DNA of 64,000 bases from the NCBI GenBank assembly GCA_000499405.2, contig HG738138.1, positions 17,343,119-17,407,118 on the forward strand, given 5' to 3'. Below, piece after piece: positions 42,290 through 55,400 of the stretch; position 1 is the stretch's first letter; each line of letters starts with the position of its first letter. The notes below the pieces were generated by a model. That model had not been told where the DNA came from. It made no database searches and worked only from the letters and a program-made list of their open reading frames with translations. The DNA comes from Onchocerca volvulus. Its lineage: Eukaryota > Nematoda > Chromadorea > Rhabditida > Onchocercidae. Both the position numbers and the translations under genes were made by a program.

Positions 42290-44915
42290 CATCAGTTTTG
42301 CGCAAAACTAAGGTTCCATTTCGAAATTATCAATAGAGAACATCTTTCGATAAAGGTCATCAGATGGTACTTGTAAATAGAACCAAAGAAATTCCTTTTT
42401 CTTTCATAAAAAATTGCTTTTATTTCGGTCGCTTACAAAGCAACAAATCTTTTTCTGGAAATTCAAAATCACTGAACATCAATATTCTATGAAAATTATG
42501 GAAATCCTCATCTGAGTGACAATTAGGCACGTAAGAATGCCTTTCGAAAATAAAATATGAGCGTAAATACAATTAATATGGCTCAATTTAATTCAGTGCC
42601 ATTCAGTTTAATGCAATTCATTAAAGTTTTGTTTAAATTCATTTCATTTAATATCACTATTAAATATATTAAAAAATTATAAGTAATTATTTATTCATTG
42701 CAAGAATATCATAAACAATTTCAAATTTTTCCTATTTTAGTAATTCCTAAGAAAGGGAGAATGGCAAGATTTTTTTCAGTCACTATGTTTATGGAAATAA
42801 AAGGAAGACAAGGATTCTTGCGAAGAGGTCCGGAAACTCATTCAAGCAAGTTTGGTGCCATTGACGGCGATTAATGCGATAAAACTTGTGTATCCCACCA
42901 TCACTTTTTCTTAATTTTTTGATCTGAACTATGAGCAGTCTTGTCAGGATGATGAAAATAGCGGCAATATTCCTAATGAGATAACAATGGCTTCCGCAGT
43001 TATTTTAATGTTAAAGAAAATAATATTGGCATCGATGACTACGGTAGTAATAATGACAATAATTATAAGTAAGTGAAGTTACTTTAAAGATTATTTTTAA
43101 GATCTTATGAAATTCGAAAGATAAGTGCGATTTAAAATTCTGAATAGTTCCATAAATATTACAATTGTAACAATATTACCGATAAGAGAATTAGGATGGA
43201 ATAGATTATCACAATTAAATTAACCAGTAAAAATTTTATGAATTTCAAAATTTCCAAATTAATTATCAGTATTCATAAAAAACTTTGAAGCAATGAATTG
43301 CTTAATATTTTGCGAGAAAAAAAGAAATAGTCATCTCTCTCCCATACTTCATAAATTTTAAGTTATTAATGAATTTTATTAAATCAGCAATATCAATAGT
43401 GAGACAAAAAGTCTATTTCAGATCTATCGTTCTTTCACTTACCTGTCTTACCTTTGACTATTTGATCTTTCAATTTATTTTTTTTTTTTTTTTTTTTGAA
43501 TGTGTATATTGAAATGAAAAAAAAAATTTCATATGTTTTCCTAAAAAAAGTAATATTTTGTGGGAGTTGTGGAATCTGAATCCATCTGCTCGTAGTTTGT
43601 GAATTTTTATGTAAATTACTTTCGTAAAACATAAAAATTTGCTTCCAGACTGCTTTAAAATATGATGTTACAGTTATCAAATTTCAAAAAAATGTGTAGT
43701 GAGGATGCAGGAAGGAAGGAAGGAAAGAGAAAGGATAACATCAAATTGAAGCTAATTTCATCCTCAACGATCTGCTGATTGTTTTGTCTGCTTAGTAATT
43801 CAATGGCTTTCATTTCATTTCTTGACCTTTCAGAAGATAAACTATATCCAGTGAAGATGGCAATCATTCAAAAAGATGGCAAGTATGAAGAAAGAATAAT
43901 TAGGATTTATTCTCAAGCAGAGAAAAAAAGATAGATGATGTAAATGAAAATTTTGAAATAAAAAAGAAAAAGTTAATTAACATGTCCTAACATATAATAC
44001 ATGTCTCGTTAAGATGACATCGTGTCGAACAACTGCCGGATAAATAATGTTATTGAAGGCATTCATACATTCATTCATTCATTCCCTTCTGAACAAGAAT
44101 CGATTCTCATCGTCGTCCTCTTTGGCCTTCCCTCTTTCCATCCTCTCTCAACAAATTTACATTTTCACAGCATTTGCAGGAAATGATGAAGAATGGGAAA
44201 AGGAAAAGAAGAAGAAGGAAATATGAAAGATATGTGAAAAAGTAAGCGCAATAAATGTCGTTTGGAACGAATCAGGCCGACGACAATTTGTCCCATTCAA
44301 CCAACTTGTTATCAAGGTAGATAGGAGGATAGATCGCTGAAATAAATCTACCCATTCAATTCATCCTTCTTCTATTTCCAATAATAGTAATCTTCGAATT
44401 AAATGTGAAATTGGTTTTTTACGCCTCATAGCTTATTCATTCCCATCACAATCGATCACTTTTTTGATCTGTGTGACGTGAGATGTGAAATATTTTCAAA
44501 TGAGAATTTCCATTTCGAAGTTAAACTTAAATTTGGCTTAGTTTGAATAAATTTTAGTTAAAATACATTTTTATATTTCATCTCATTCGGACAGTTGCTC
44601 TCTAGAAACCTTCATCATTTTCTTCTGCACTTTTTTTTACCACCGAATTAAACAGTAATTTATGATGTCTGTTGATTCTTTCCTGCACAAGAATCGGTCT
44701 TTTGTTTTACTTCAGCTATTAGCAGTTTTTTCTTTTTTGTAGATATTTGAATAAAAATTTCCTTCCACTACTTTAATATTTTTTCTTTAGTCTGTTGCGA
44801 AAGTTGCGTTGCGTGAGATTCCCGAAAGTGACATCGTTTTTTGTCAAAAGTTTCACTGATAAAATCTCTTTATTATTTCTGAATTATAAAGGATTTTTTT
44901 ATGTCAGTAAAATAG
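42290..44915. other. Non-coding interval
   Basis: AT-rich with a poly-T run at 43478-43497, a (GGAA)n stretch near 43710-43727 and an (ATTC)n stretch near 44063-44085. Antisense frames at 43435-43867 may be relics or exons of a minus-strand gene but do not join. Confidence 0.4.
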
Positions 44916-44922
44916 ATTTGAA

Positions 44923-45254
44923 TCATAGAAAATTCTTTAAAATAATGGTTTTAGAATAAAATTCTTTACGAAAAAATATTTCAAACTTTTGTTCGATAGA
45001 TTGATCGACATTTTGGCACATCAGTGACATCTTAGCAAGTGTTGTCAAGCCTAGTTCCAGTAGATGATTTATATGATCTTAATAATAAGCTGACAATTTA
45101 CAAGACAAACGAGATAACTTTGTGAGAAGATACAGAAATCTCTTTTAGCGCTACCATTATTTTCAGGAGTAAATTTACGCTGAAATCCCTCTTGAATTTC
45201 CAACTTTTCCAATTCAAAATAATCAATTTTAACAAATGCGGGCATTAAAATCAT
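44923..45254 (-). CDS. Candidate small two-exon gene, 91 residues
   Basis: ATG at 45254 directly follows TTTTGAATAATACAG, a plausible leader acceptor. Exon 1 (45134-45254) encodes a charged segment (FELEKLEIQEGFQRKF) and ends TTC-T|GTATCT. Exon 2 (44923-45077) starts after TTATTATTAAG in matching phase and stays open for 51 codons (LAKMSLMCQNVDQSIEQKF). The intron is 56 nt. No signal peptide or membrane segment is seen. The family is unknown, and the donor choice is uncertain because a stronger GTAAAT lies further on. Confidence 0.3.
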
Positions 45255-46018
45255 CTGTATTATTCAAAATACATCGCGCATGCTAAAATGACAATTTGAA
45301 ACAAACACTCAAGGAAGACAATTGGCAATTCTTCATATTTAACGTTTATAGATTAAACTGAAATATTTAATTTTGCTTGAAAATTTTCTTCCGTCTATGG
45401 TTGGGAAGAACTGTTTCATTTTCAGATATTTCAAAATTATAATTAATTAGATATACGGCGTTTTTTGTCCCAAATATTACTTGTGCTAAAATTTGCTGAC
45501 ATTGGCAATGAAAATATCAAAATTCAATAAATGTATACCAAAAGGATGGAGCCATTTCGACATTCATTTTTAATCTGCGATTAAAAGCGGATAAAATCGA
45601 ACATCGGAAAGATTAATGTTTTAGTTGCATTGTGGCAAAGCTGTTTCGAGCCGAAATGATGAATGCCATTTTAGCTCTAATAAATTGACAATATGCCGCT
45701 ATATACTGTCCCCTATCTCAGACTTTTTCATATTTATTGTTATTCTAAGATTTGATTTTCTTGATTTCATTAAAAACATGAACATATTTCAAGTTCTCTT
45801 TTGGTTTAATTTGAGAAACAAATTAATTTATTCGTACTTATTCATATTTTTAACTTTCCTATTTATGTTCATTTTATTCTGTTCGGTTCTCTACACGATG
45901 ATTTTTCATTTTATGGTAACTAGGGGCTTGGAGAGATTTCTAAAGAAAAAATCGAAGTAAAAAGTTAATGCAAATTGTATGGTTTAAATTTAAAATAGCG
46001 TGAAACCCTTGTTTGTAG

Positions 46019-46246
46019 ATGGTTGTAAATGCCAGTAGTACTTCTCAAAAGGGAATTTGTTCAAAAGAGCGTTATGAAAGGGTCCGGCACCGTACTATTC
46101 TTCCAAATAATTGTCATTTGTCATTTCTGTCGTTGTTGAGTCGCATGCATCAAAAGTTATTTATTGAAGTGAAAACAATTTGCGAACCAAATTACCATCT
46201 TAATTTAGCAGTCAAGGAAGAACTGGATAAGAAAAGGAATTGGTGA
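46019..46246 (+). CDS. Weak candidate ORF, 75 residues
   Basis: ATG follows TTGTTTGTAG directly. The product is hydrophilic (SKERYERVRHRTILPNN, LAVKEELDKKRNW). Single frame, no recognised family, no downstream exon identified. It may be the 3' exon of an unresolved gene or a relic. Confidence 0.22.
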   Translation: MVVNASSTSQKGICSKERYERVRHRTILPNNCHLSFLSLLSRMHQKLFIEVKTICEPNYHLNLAVKEELDKKRNW

Positions 46247-47482
46247 ATATCTGGGAATTCAGGATTTTATGACTGATAGAAAGGGATTGTAAGAAGGTGA
46301 GAAAAAGAACTGCTCGTTTTTTTCTTTTTTTTTTTTTTTTTTTGTTTTTTGGCCACCACATCAACTTGCTATCAAACAATTCACACAAATACATCGCAGC
46401 TTCTGCCGAAACGTCAAAAAAAAGTGATAAGATGCAAAGAAAAAGTATACCTTTTTTTTTTGCCTATCATATCCGGAGCAATTTGTATCATTTTTCTCAT
46501 ACAGATACTTTTATTTCGCTCCATATATTATCAACCACAAGCCGGATGTTCCGTTTGATATAGCGCCGTGTGTCTTTTAGACTTGGGTTTTTTTTTTTTT
46601 TTTCTCTACAAAAGTATTTTGATAAAAAAAATTTCGAAAAGATAAAGCATTTTAGGAAATTTTTGAAGATAGCGGAAATTTAACATATTCCAAGAATCTG
46701 AAATTCATTTTTTTATCTTTTCTTTTTTTGAAAAAAATTTAAATGATGATACTGTCATTTTGGTATTTTGATCAATGCATATACATGATTGATGGTGAAA
46801 TTATTGCTATCAACTGATGTTTAAACATCTAATAAACAAAATCACAACCTCTTAATCATACATCATACGTAGAATTTTCGATTTACTCCTGCACGAATGG
46901 GAAATTTTCATGTACCATACTTCGATTGTACAGTAAATATTTCGCTTGGAACTGCAGATCTTAGACCCTTTTAATATGATCACATATTTAGTTAAATTGT
47001 CAACAGCTGTTTATATTTATTCCTTCTGAATGTCATTCCGTTTGCTTGGAATCTTCTGAACCTATGCTGCAAGACTCACTTGATGAAGAGATCTTTCCAA
47101 ATATTTTTTACATAAGACCTACTTTTTGATAAGAAAAAGTTGACAACAATCTATTCCTTTCTTGGTGAAAACAAAATTTCGTTATAAATATGAAGTGAAT
47201 TTTTCTAAAATCAACAAAGAAGTGTTAGTTTTGAAAAGGTGAGATTATTGTTTGTACACCTGTTACACTCACTGTGGGCTCTTTTTCTTAATGTATTTAC
47301 TCTTTTATATTCACTTATATAAAGTCATCAGGTCGAAATATTTCCCACTTCATACATAAATAAAATTTAAGAAATTATATCGATCCAATAATTCTGATTA
47401 GATGTTCCGTTCTAAAATTACCTGATTTATGTTTGCATTGATATTTCTACTGTTACTGGTTCGTCAACGTATGAGAAAAAAA

Positions 47483-47563
47483 CCGAAGAGAAATTTAGCT
47501 ATCAAGAATTCCGTTTTTTTATTTTCTCTCGAAGGATTTTCAATCTTTCAAATTTCTCTTCGG
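47483..47563. repeat. Perfect 14-bp inverted repeat with 53-nt spacer
   Basis: ccgaagagaaattt at 47483-47496 and its exact complement at 47550-47563. A small structured element of unknown role. Confidence 0.65.
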
Positions 47564-48664
47564 AAATAAAATTTCTATAAGAAACACAATATAGGCAATA
47601 CAAGGTAATTAGTCATTAATCGATTATTGAATAGTCAAATGAAGACCATGTAGTTCGTTGTAAAATTGAAAAAAAAAAAAATTTCTTATTCATAGCTGCA
47701 TGTTTTTAATCCATCAAATGCATTAATTCATATTGATTTCAAAAAAGGCTATTTTCTCACGAAGCTTCTGTAATTATTTGATTATTGTGAAGGATTTTAA
47801 ATGACAGGATTCATTTCAAGATTTTAAAGCTTTGAAAATATATTAAAAGTGACAAAAAAAGATCGGCATAGCAAAGCTAATTGATGACCATTGTGCAGAA
47901 AGAGTGCGATTGAGATTGGAGAAATAACTATCACAAGAAGTATTAGTAAATCGGAGATTTCTACTTATCCACCACTTATACGCATGTTTACCTGTATGAT
48001 AAGACAACTTTATGACACAAAAGATGTACTCCTTCTTGCATTTTCTCTTTCACATATCTTCTTGCGGTTACATCGATACACATAATTTAAAAATCGAAAT
48101 GTTGCCAGAAGTTGTAGATTATTCACATACCAGGCAAGTATGAGCCTTAAAATAGTTGGTTAGAATGCTACTAAGACATCAGTATTCTGCTTACGTTGAG
48201 AAATATCATCAGTATTCACCATTACATGTCAAGGGAAGATATTGAAATCATGCCTTTAATTTTTCTAGAAAATTAAGTCATCTTAAAAGATATTTCACTT
48301 TATCGTTTAAAAATTCGAAATAACATTCACTTCAATTAAATAAACTGTTATATCAATTGGAGATTAATTTTAATTTAGAGAAATTAGATGGTTCTTAATA
48401 ATAAATGAAATAAATCTTGCTTTTTTTAGAAGAAAAAAACATAACAATGGACAATAAAAATTTAAAATGAGAAGAATTATGATAGTGACTGTTACAATTA
48501 ATTATTTGCAGTTAACAATAAAATATTTATTGGACGACTTAAAATCATCAAATTAATTTAAAAAGAGTCAAGAATTCAAACTTACAAGTTTACTCGATGA
48601 AATTAAGCTTCATTGACTAAGTCAATCTCAAACAATCCTCATCACCTTCTCCAGCTAACTTCAG

Positions 48665-48824
48665 ATGTACGGATGAGGGGAAAAAGCCCGTTTACCTGGT
48701 GAAGAAGAAACCTGTCAAACTCCTCCTTCCACTTCATCTACTTTCTCGTCCATTGGATTGCTTCAATGAGGCAAGGCGGAGCATCTATCAGCTACTTCTG
48801 ACGATGCTGACGAATTCTACATGT
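48665..48824 (+). CDS. Candidate exon in a 114-codon open frame
   Basis: The frame is open from 48617 to 48959. A good acceptor (GCTAACTTCAG) starts the segment at 48665 and a GTATGT donor follows 48824. Residues are mixed and basic with Cys (CTDEGKKPVYLVKKK, DCFNEARRSIYQLL). The region beyond the donor is a TG repeat. No start exon or family is recognised. Confidence 0.25.
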
Positions 48825-48858
48825 GTATGTGTGTGTGCGTTGTGTGTGTATGTACGGA
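48820..48858. repeat. TG-rich microsatellite
   Basis: Interrupted (TG)n with TATG units, placed directly over the GTATGT donor of the candidate exon. Confidence 0.7.
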
Positions 48859-49890
48859 TATTTGGACAACTTGTTCTTGCTCAATATTTAGCTGTAGGAA
48901 TGAAAAACGTGCATCTTGGCAATTTCACGATTCCCTACTATATTCATTTAGGATTCTGAATTCATTTAGAATTTCGGATTTACTTCATTTGCTTAACTAA
49001 CTTCTTCTTCTGAATCTTGCTGTTACTTGGCCAACATCGAGATCATTCTATGTATCTCATAAAGGGACAAGATTAACGTTTCTCTTTATTTTGCGCAAAA
49101 TAGTTATAGCTTGATTGAAATTGCAGTTAACTACATTCAAACTAATGCATCCGGAAGAACTTGGAGACTTTTGGTAAAGCGTAAACTGGAAAAAATCTTC
49201 TCATTATGAAAAATACGGTAACCAATTGCGAATCATATCCTATTCGAATCAATAGGTTTAATATTAATTATTTGTGTATAACTTTAATTTACATCCACAG
49301 AATGTTTCGCATGTTTTTGAGTTTTTCATTCGTCTTTATTATCCAACCGAATCACTGAGTTAGATGATTTATCAAGTTTCCCGTTAAAGTATAATAATTT
49401 TTGTCGTGATAAGTTTTTAGTAGTTTATATTCTGTTGATGTTTCTTTCATCTGTAGTCAATAATGCAATAGCTTCTTTTTTTAGAGGTTTGGTTCACTTT
49501 TTTGTGAAATTTTTCTTCCTATTCATTAACACTCTGGAAAGCCAGTAGATTGAAGCAGATATTGCAAAAGCTACAATCTGGGCTCTCTTTTTCAGGGAAC
49601 TGACTATTAAAGGTGGCCTTAGTCTAGGATCTTTGCATAATAAAAAAAGCTGTTCATGTACTATCGTATAATCTGTTTGACTGTGATGATAATGAACATT
49701 GAGAAAGACACACTAACACTTTCGGAATGATATTGTAGTATTTATTGGGCAATTAGCAAATTTAAAATTTCTTCAGCAAAATTATTTAATAAAGATATGT
49801 CCATTGATAACTGTTTACAGATAAGCAAGTATCTTTTGTTTTTTTTCATTTGATGAGCTACAAGAAGTAAATTACGGGGTATAATTAAAT

Positions 49891-51154
49891 ATGCAAGTTG
49901 TTATATCTTTCTCTATCTTTCTGATTCCAATTCCTTTTGTTCTCCATTTGCATCAAGTTTATATTGTCAGTCATCAAGATAAAATTATTGTAATTTATGC
50001 AAATAAATTTTTATGAACTAATATTTCCTCATTGAAATCGATCCAGGAAATTGCTATACCATTTTATATAATCTACTTTTTAGTACTGCAGTTAAATTTA
50101 AATGCAATTTCTATTTTTAATGATAGATCAAGCTGCAGATGTCAAGTAGTGAAGTTGACATCTTTTAGAACGAGCATCATTTTAGGCAAATCGCACAGTC
50201 TGACAAAATTTTGGATAATGATTACATATATAACGGACAAATGACGGAAAATTTTCTTTTTTGTTGGATATTTGCTAAAGAGATTGTTTCCGAGACTTGT
50301 TGGATGATAGTATTCATTAAGATATTGCAATAAAAGGAATAAAGATTTGGACTTAAATTTAAATCTTGATTCGGAACATAAGAAATTTGAATTATTCGTA
50401 CTGAATATACTATAACCGTTGTAAATGATGGAAAGAACATATAAATTTAAGCCGATTATGATGACATTTTATAGCAGGTGACATTATTTAATACAGTAAA
50501 GCCAACAAAGGTCATCTTACTAATCCTTTACCATTCATATCCGGCTGTGAAAATGATTTATTACCGAATCATTTGGAAAATTTTATTTTTACCATACACT
50601 CAGATCTTCTTCAAAAACTAAAACAGCAGTTTGATGAAAAAAGGATTAATTTCATTAATATTAATAGAGATTTTTAAATTGTTCGTCGAGCATGCAAGCA
50701 TATGCTTGATTGGATCGAAGATCATGTACTTTATAATTTTGTTATTGTGATTTTTACAAGCTTCAGTGGGGCATTTGCAATCTTGGGTGGTCCTTAAAAG
50801 GGCATACAAACTCTTTTTAACTCAGAAACAACTAAACTTTTGATACATGAGGTTATTGAGGTCAATCATTATTTAATCATAATATCCTTCCCTCATCACT
50901 TTCGATTAAGGTTAAATTTGCATAACCTTTGTCTTATTACATAATTTTTCATTTATCGTATACAAATTTTTGATTGAATTTCAAATTAGATGTAATAATT
51001 TTTTTCAAAATTTAGCATACCTAAACTATCCATTAATAATATTACTGGTTCAATCTATAGCGCAAGTTATGACCACTATTCACCTTATATTGTATCTGGT
51101 AGCTTCTATAGCAATATATTATTGTTTCATCGATTTTATAAAAAAAAATTGTAA
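49891..51154 (+). CDS. Weak candidate secreted-protein gene
   Basis: ATG at 49891 opens a hydrophobic signal-like start (MQVVISFSIFLIPIPFVL). Possible exons 49891-49956, 50169-50298, 50511-50628 and 51016-51154 agree in phase (about 150 residues). The acceptors at 50168 and 51015 are good, but two donors and one acceptor are poor. The third exon includes PFISGCENDLLPNHLENF. Other frames at the last exon are also open, so the 3' end is uncertain. No family is recognised. Confidence 0.2.
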
Positions 51155-51532
51155 ACTTTTCCGTTTTGGAAAAGACAGAAGAACAGCTGTACTTCTTCTA
51201 AATAGTGCCTGTTAAGTGTGCAAATGTTGTGAAATAAATTGTACAAACATCATTTTTTTTCACATGTCATTAGATATAGATCAATTAATTAGAATTTATT
51301 GTTTTATTCTCGTTGAATATTCCAACATGTCTAGATTTTTCGACACTATCCGGATTTCTTCTCAATGTTTCCGTGTGAAATTCTCTTAACTGATTGTTTT
51401 CAAATACATTGCATAGGCATTTACTGATCACTCGATGATAACTAGCAATCAATCAACATAAAATTCAGTTGTCTACAGAGAGCTTTATGTTCACAGCCCG
51501 TAACACACATCTATTGATTCCATCTTGTCCAG

Positions 51533-51676
51533 TTCATTTCCAATGCCAATTTTAATTTGTTGCAAAATTGCGGTGGTAATTCTAGCATTACGAGCTCATT
51601 TCATACCGTACCCCACGAGAATCGCATCTTTCTCAATTGCGATGAGTGTATGTGCGTATTTCTCCTACTGGAAACG
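51533..51676 (+). CDS. Candidate Cys-rich exon
   Basis: 48 codons are open between CCATCTTGTCCAG and a strong GTATGT donor at 51677. The product has NCGGNSS and LNCDECMC, suggesting an extracellular Cys-rich protein. It could be a 3' exon of the candidate gene at 49.9-51.2 kb or separate. A further open frame at 51785-51982 (EKLYEEFKSIHPFN) may follow. Confidence 0.25.
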
Positions 51677-52406
51677 GTATGTTATTTTCTGATTGTCATA
51701 AAATCGTCATCCAATTGGCAGTTGTGAATACATCCGGTAAATAGAAAAAGAAAAGAATTTCGTTTTTCGGACACATCGTAAATTGTGCAATTTGAGAAGC
51801 TCTATGAAGAATTTAAGTCGATTCATCCATTTAATTTGGGTCTTTTCATGCGAAATGATGTGATTTTTGTTCCTTCCCATATGTTTTCAATTCATTTTAT
51901 TTCATTGACGCAAATCAATAATTTCATACTTTTATATCGTAGCTTTATCGTATTGATCTTGTGGCGCTTTAATGCTTCAACTTAAATTATCAACTGTTAT
52001 ACCCATAATAACATCGGAATTTGTTATATTTTGTGAATTTGGAATCATTTTTTTATCAAACAATGACTCTACTTGATCATAGATCATAGATGTATATTTG
52101 CAATGAATATCGCTGTATTATTAAAATTCAACATTTTCTATCGATAACAAAACTTTCTTTTCAGGTCTACATATCTTTTTCCAAGAATTGAAGAAGCATC
52201 AAATTATTGTTTGGTTGTTTATTTAGTAACAGAAAAATAAAATCCATAATTTATCTTTCCCAATCACTCTATCAACATCACTACCATCGCGCCGGCTATA
52301 TTATCGTCGAAATTTCACACCCTATTTAATTCTCCACCTGCTGCTTCTCTATTTACCAAGCACACAGTCAAGAGCTATTGCTGATAGTTCATGTGAATGC
52401 TTTGAC

Positions 52407-52417
52407 TTCAAATTCAG
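52407..52417 (+). promoter_or_regulatory. Probable spliced-leader acceptor of the F-box gene
   Basis: TTCAAATTCAG ends exactly at the ATG (52418), leaving no 5'UTR after leader addition. Confidence 0.5.
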
Positions 52418-55400
52418 ATGGCAGCCGACGTTTGCGCTGAGCAGGTACAATTCCTTTTTGCTTTTGTTTTTTATTTTTTCGGATAGAAAGATTTCACAAT
52501 AATTATGAAATTCATTCTACTTCATGCTCAAGTTTCAAAATTTTGTGAACACTTCATCAAATTTAATTTTGAAAATTCAATTAACAATATCGCCAACTTC
52601 CTTGCTTTTTCTCCAAATATTTCTGGATTGTCACTTTTATTGGTTACTTATGAATCAACATGTTTACTATTCTTTGCCAAATTTAAAAAATTTTTCGATC
52701 CAATTTTGCAAGTCATCCATCTTCTCCATCTTCGAACATTAATTAATCTTGAACAAAAGTCTTTCCCAATTCTTAATTTAATCCAGAAGCAACTTCCTAT
52801 TTACGCACACTTCAAATGTCTGTCCTTGGTTGTTAGGATTTCAGCTGATATTAGTACTGAAAATTTATTTGTAAATTAACAGCTGATTTATCTAATTTTG
52901 AATTTATTTTGCTTCTCTGTGCTGTGTCCTATATTAAGAAACTGTCTTTGTTACTCAAAGATTAAATCTAAATCTAAATCCAAGGAGGTCAGCCATAGTA
53001 CGAACAATTTATAGCTTTTTCTTGCATAAATCTCAAGAAATTATCAATTCTAAATTACTGGAAAATAATGCAGAATTAGCAATAAAAATTTAGTACGTGA
53101 AAAATTAATAGTTTGCGAACTTACTAGGTTAACTTGAAAATAATAAAATTTGTGTGAGTTTAAAGTGAAACAAACCAGAGTGGCAGCAGTATGTTCTGAG
53201 GCGGCGAAGTAGAAAGTAATAAATTTGGCATATTTTGACGTCTCATTAGCGTCAAAGCAAAAAGTACAGAATTGTGAAGTTTTTCCATTCTAGAAGTAAA
53301 TATTTATGAAATATACGAAAGAAAAATGTATTTCTTAAAATTAAATGGCTATTTTTTATTGTAATTAATAAATCTGTTTTAATATTTTCAAATATTGATT
53401 TAATAAATCAAGAGTTTACTTTCAGTTATTTAATTTTTTTTTTTAGTTGCCATCAACATCATATGCTACCACAGTGGCCATTTCATCATCCTCGACCACA
53501 CCAGTTATGCAGACTTCGCAAGCATTGGTTAAGGTAGCAACCTCGACTACTCTTCACCTGGGGTCATGTTACATGAGCCAAAGTGCATCTTCAGCCCCAG
53601 TTAACTATCACCAGGTATGTACAGGTAGGGTACCTTGAGCAAACAACCAAACAAAACTCCACAAAGAGCGCCGATGAAGGATCTTTTTAATAAACCTATT
53701 GCTAAATTTACTCTTCTCTTAACTAAAAAAATTCTGAAGATGATTCTATGAAGAATCAGTTACTAATTGATTGCTGCAAAATTTCTAATGTTATTAGCAA
53801 ATTTATATGGGTTCTAGATCTAAAGAAGAATTATGAAGTTTCAACCTCGCGAATTAAGGAACTCAACTGAAAAAAAAAAAAGTCAATTCATAAATTTAAT
53901 CACAAATTCATGAATATCCCGTAAAACAGGATGATGAGAAAGCTGGAGCAGCATTTGCGATATCATCGTTACCTCCTGAAATACTTTTGCATATTCTGAA
54001 GCATTTACCACGATGCGATATCGATAATTGCCGCTTTGTATGCAAAAGATGGAAAGAAATGATCGATCGTAATATCCACTCGCTCAGAAAACATCTCGTA
54101 CAGATGCTCGAACTTCGAGAATATAAATCCCGATTCATCCTAACTTTAAAGTATATTTTATGTCAAGTCTCGTGCAGTAGAGATATAGCAGAAATAGAAC
54201 TTCAAATTACATTATAGAAGGCATCGTTTTTGTTGGGAAGACATGGTTTTAAGATCTCTGTATGTTGTAATATGCTATATCGTAATCTTTGCTTTTCAAC
54301 TTAGGCTCTGAAGTCGGGTAAAAAAGCTGCATTAAGTAGTAGAGAATATCAGCATTAGTTCAAGATAAATCAAACTTGTAAAAAAACAAATCTGGGACTC
54401 CATTATGAAGTAGAAGGGATGTAAAAAACATTATATCAAAACATAAATTCCAAAAAAGTTCCAGAATTTTCGCCTATTCCAATACTGCTGCTTGTTGATC
54501 GATTGAAGTAAATTTGAACCTAGCGGTAGTTAGTTTTTCTCATGTAGCCTTATATTTTTAGGGCAATGATTCACATCAGGTATTTCAGTAGTTAAGATAT
54601 CAAAAATTCAACAATTCAATTAAATTGCTCTTCGTCTATTACGGCACTACTCACAACGAATTTCTTTGTTCTTCGTAATTTACCAAAAGATATTCTCTAA
54701 GTGAACTTAAGATTTACAATAAATGATGTCAATTTAATTTCCATTGTTCATAGATATGTGGGATAAATTGCTAATGATTAGCTTAGGTGGCATTTGATAA
54801 TTAATGTCTTGCAGCAAATTGTGCACAAATGCTAAACAATTGTAGAAATAGTATGATATAAGGGATTAAGCAGTGTTGGACAAAATATAATTTATAGTCT
54901 TCCGAGGCACTTGCACCAATTTTGATTGTGTGAATAGTTAAATAGATGGAGCGGTAGCTGCAAGTACAAGGTAATGTTAACGATAGCATATAGCTATCTT
55001 ACAGTATCCTTAAACAGCTGTTTAGTGTACATTCAAATGATAGATGAAGTTAATATAAAAGCAATGACTTTAATTTTTTAATCAGAAAATAATTTTTCCT
55101 GGAATGAATGAAATTTTTTATTGCGAGGAGTACTGTACTGCATTAATATCATGATCTAAATTCAAAGCTTGCAAACAATCCAAACTTCAAGAGAAATGAT
55201 GAGAAATGAAGTACTAAAAAATTATAATTGATTACGTGTACAGCAACTAGATTTGGATTGTTGGATTATTCATTTGCTTAGCATAATAAGCTAAATTTTA
55301 ATTTACCAGTCATATTATGATATATTTAAGATTATATGCGCAAATATATTAATAGTTCTTCTGCCTATCATAAATGCTAGGCTTTAGCGAAAATAAGGCA

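Larger units (their letters stand above)
45260..48610. other. Mostly non-coding interval
   Basis: AT-rich, with poly-T runs at about 46327-46342 and 46588-46603 and the inverted repeat at 47483-47563. A hydrophobic frame at 45625-45960 looks like chance T-rich reading. Confidence 0.4.

Noticed and set aside
43435..43867. Minus-strand frames ending near a GTAAGTG donor
   Set aside because: The upstream sequence is poly-A on this strand, so no acceptor is possible, and the frames cross low-complexity DNA.
45625..45960. 111-codon plus frame with many Phe/Ile/Leu
   Set aside because: Composition is what T-rich random DNA gives; no start context or splice sites.
50970..51215. Membrane-like frame resembling the last helix and tail of a receptor
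   Set aside because: No NPxxY-type motif and no upstream transmembrane exons; another frame of the same exon fits the neighbouring exons better.
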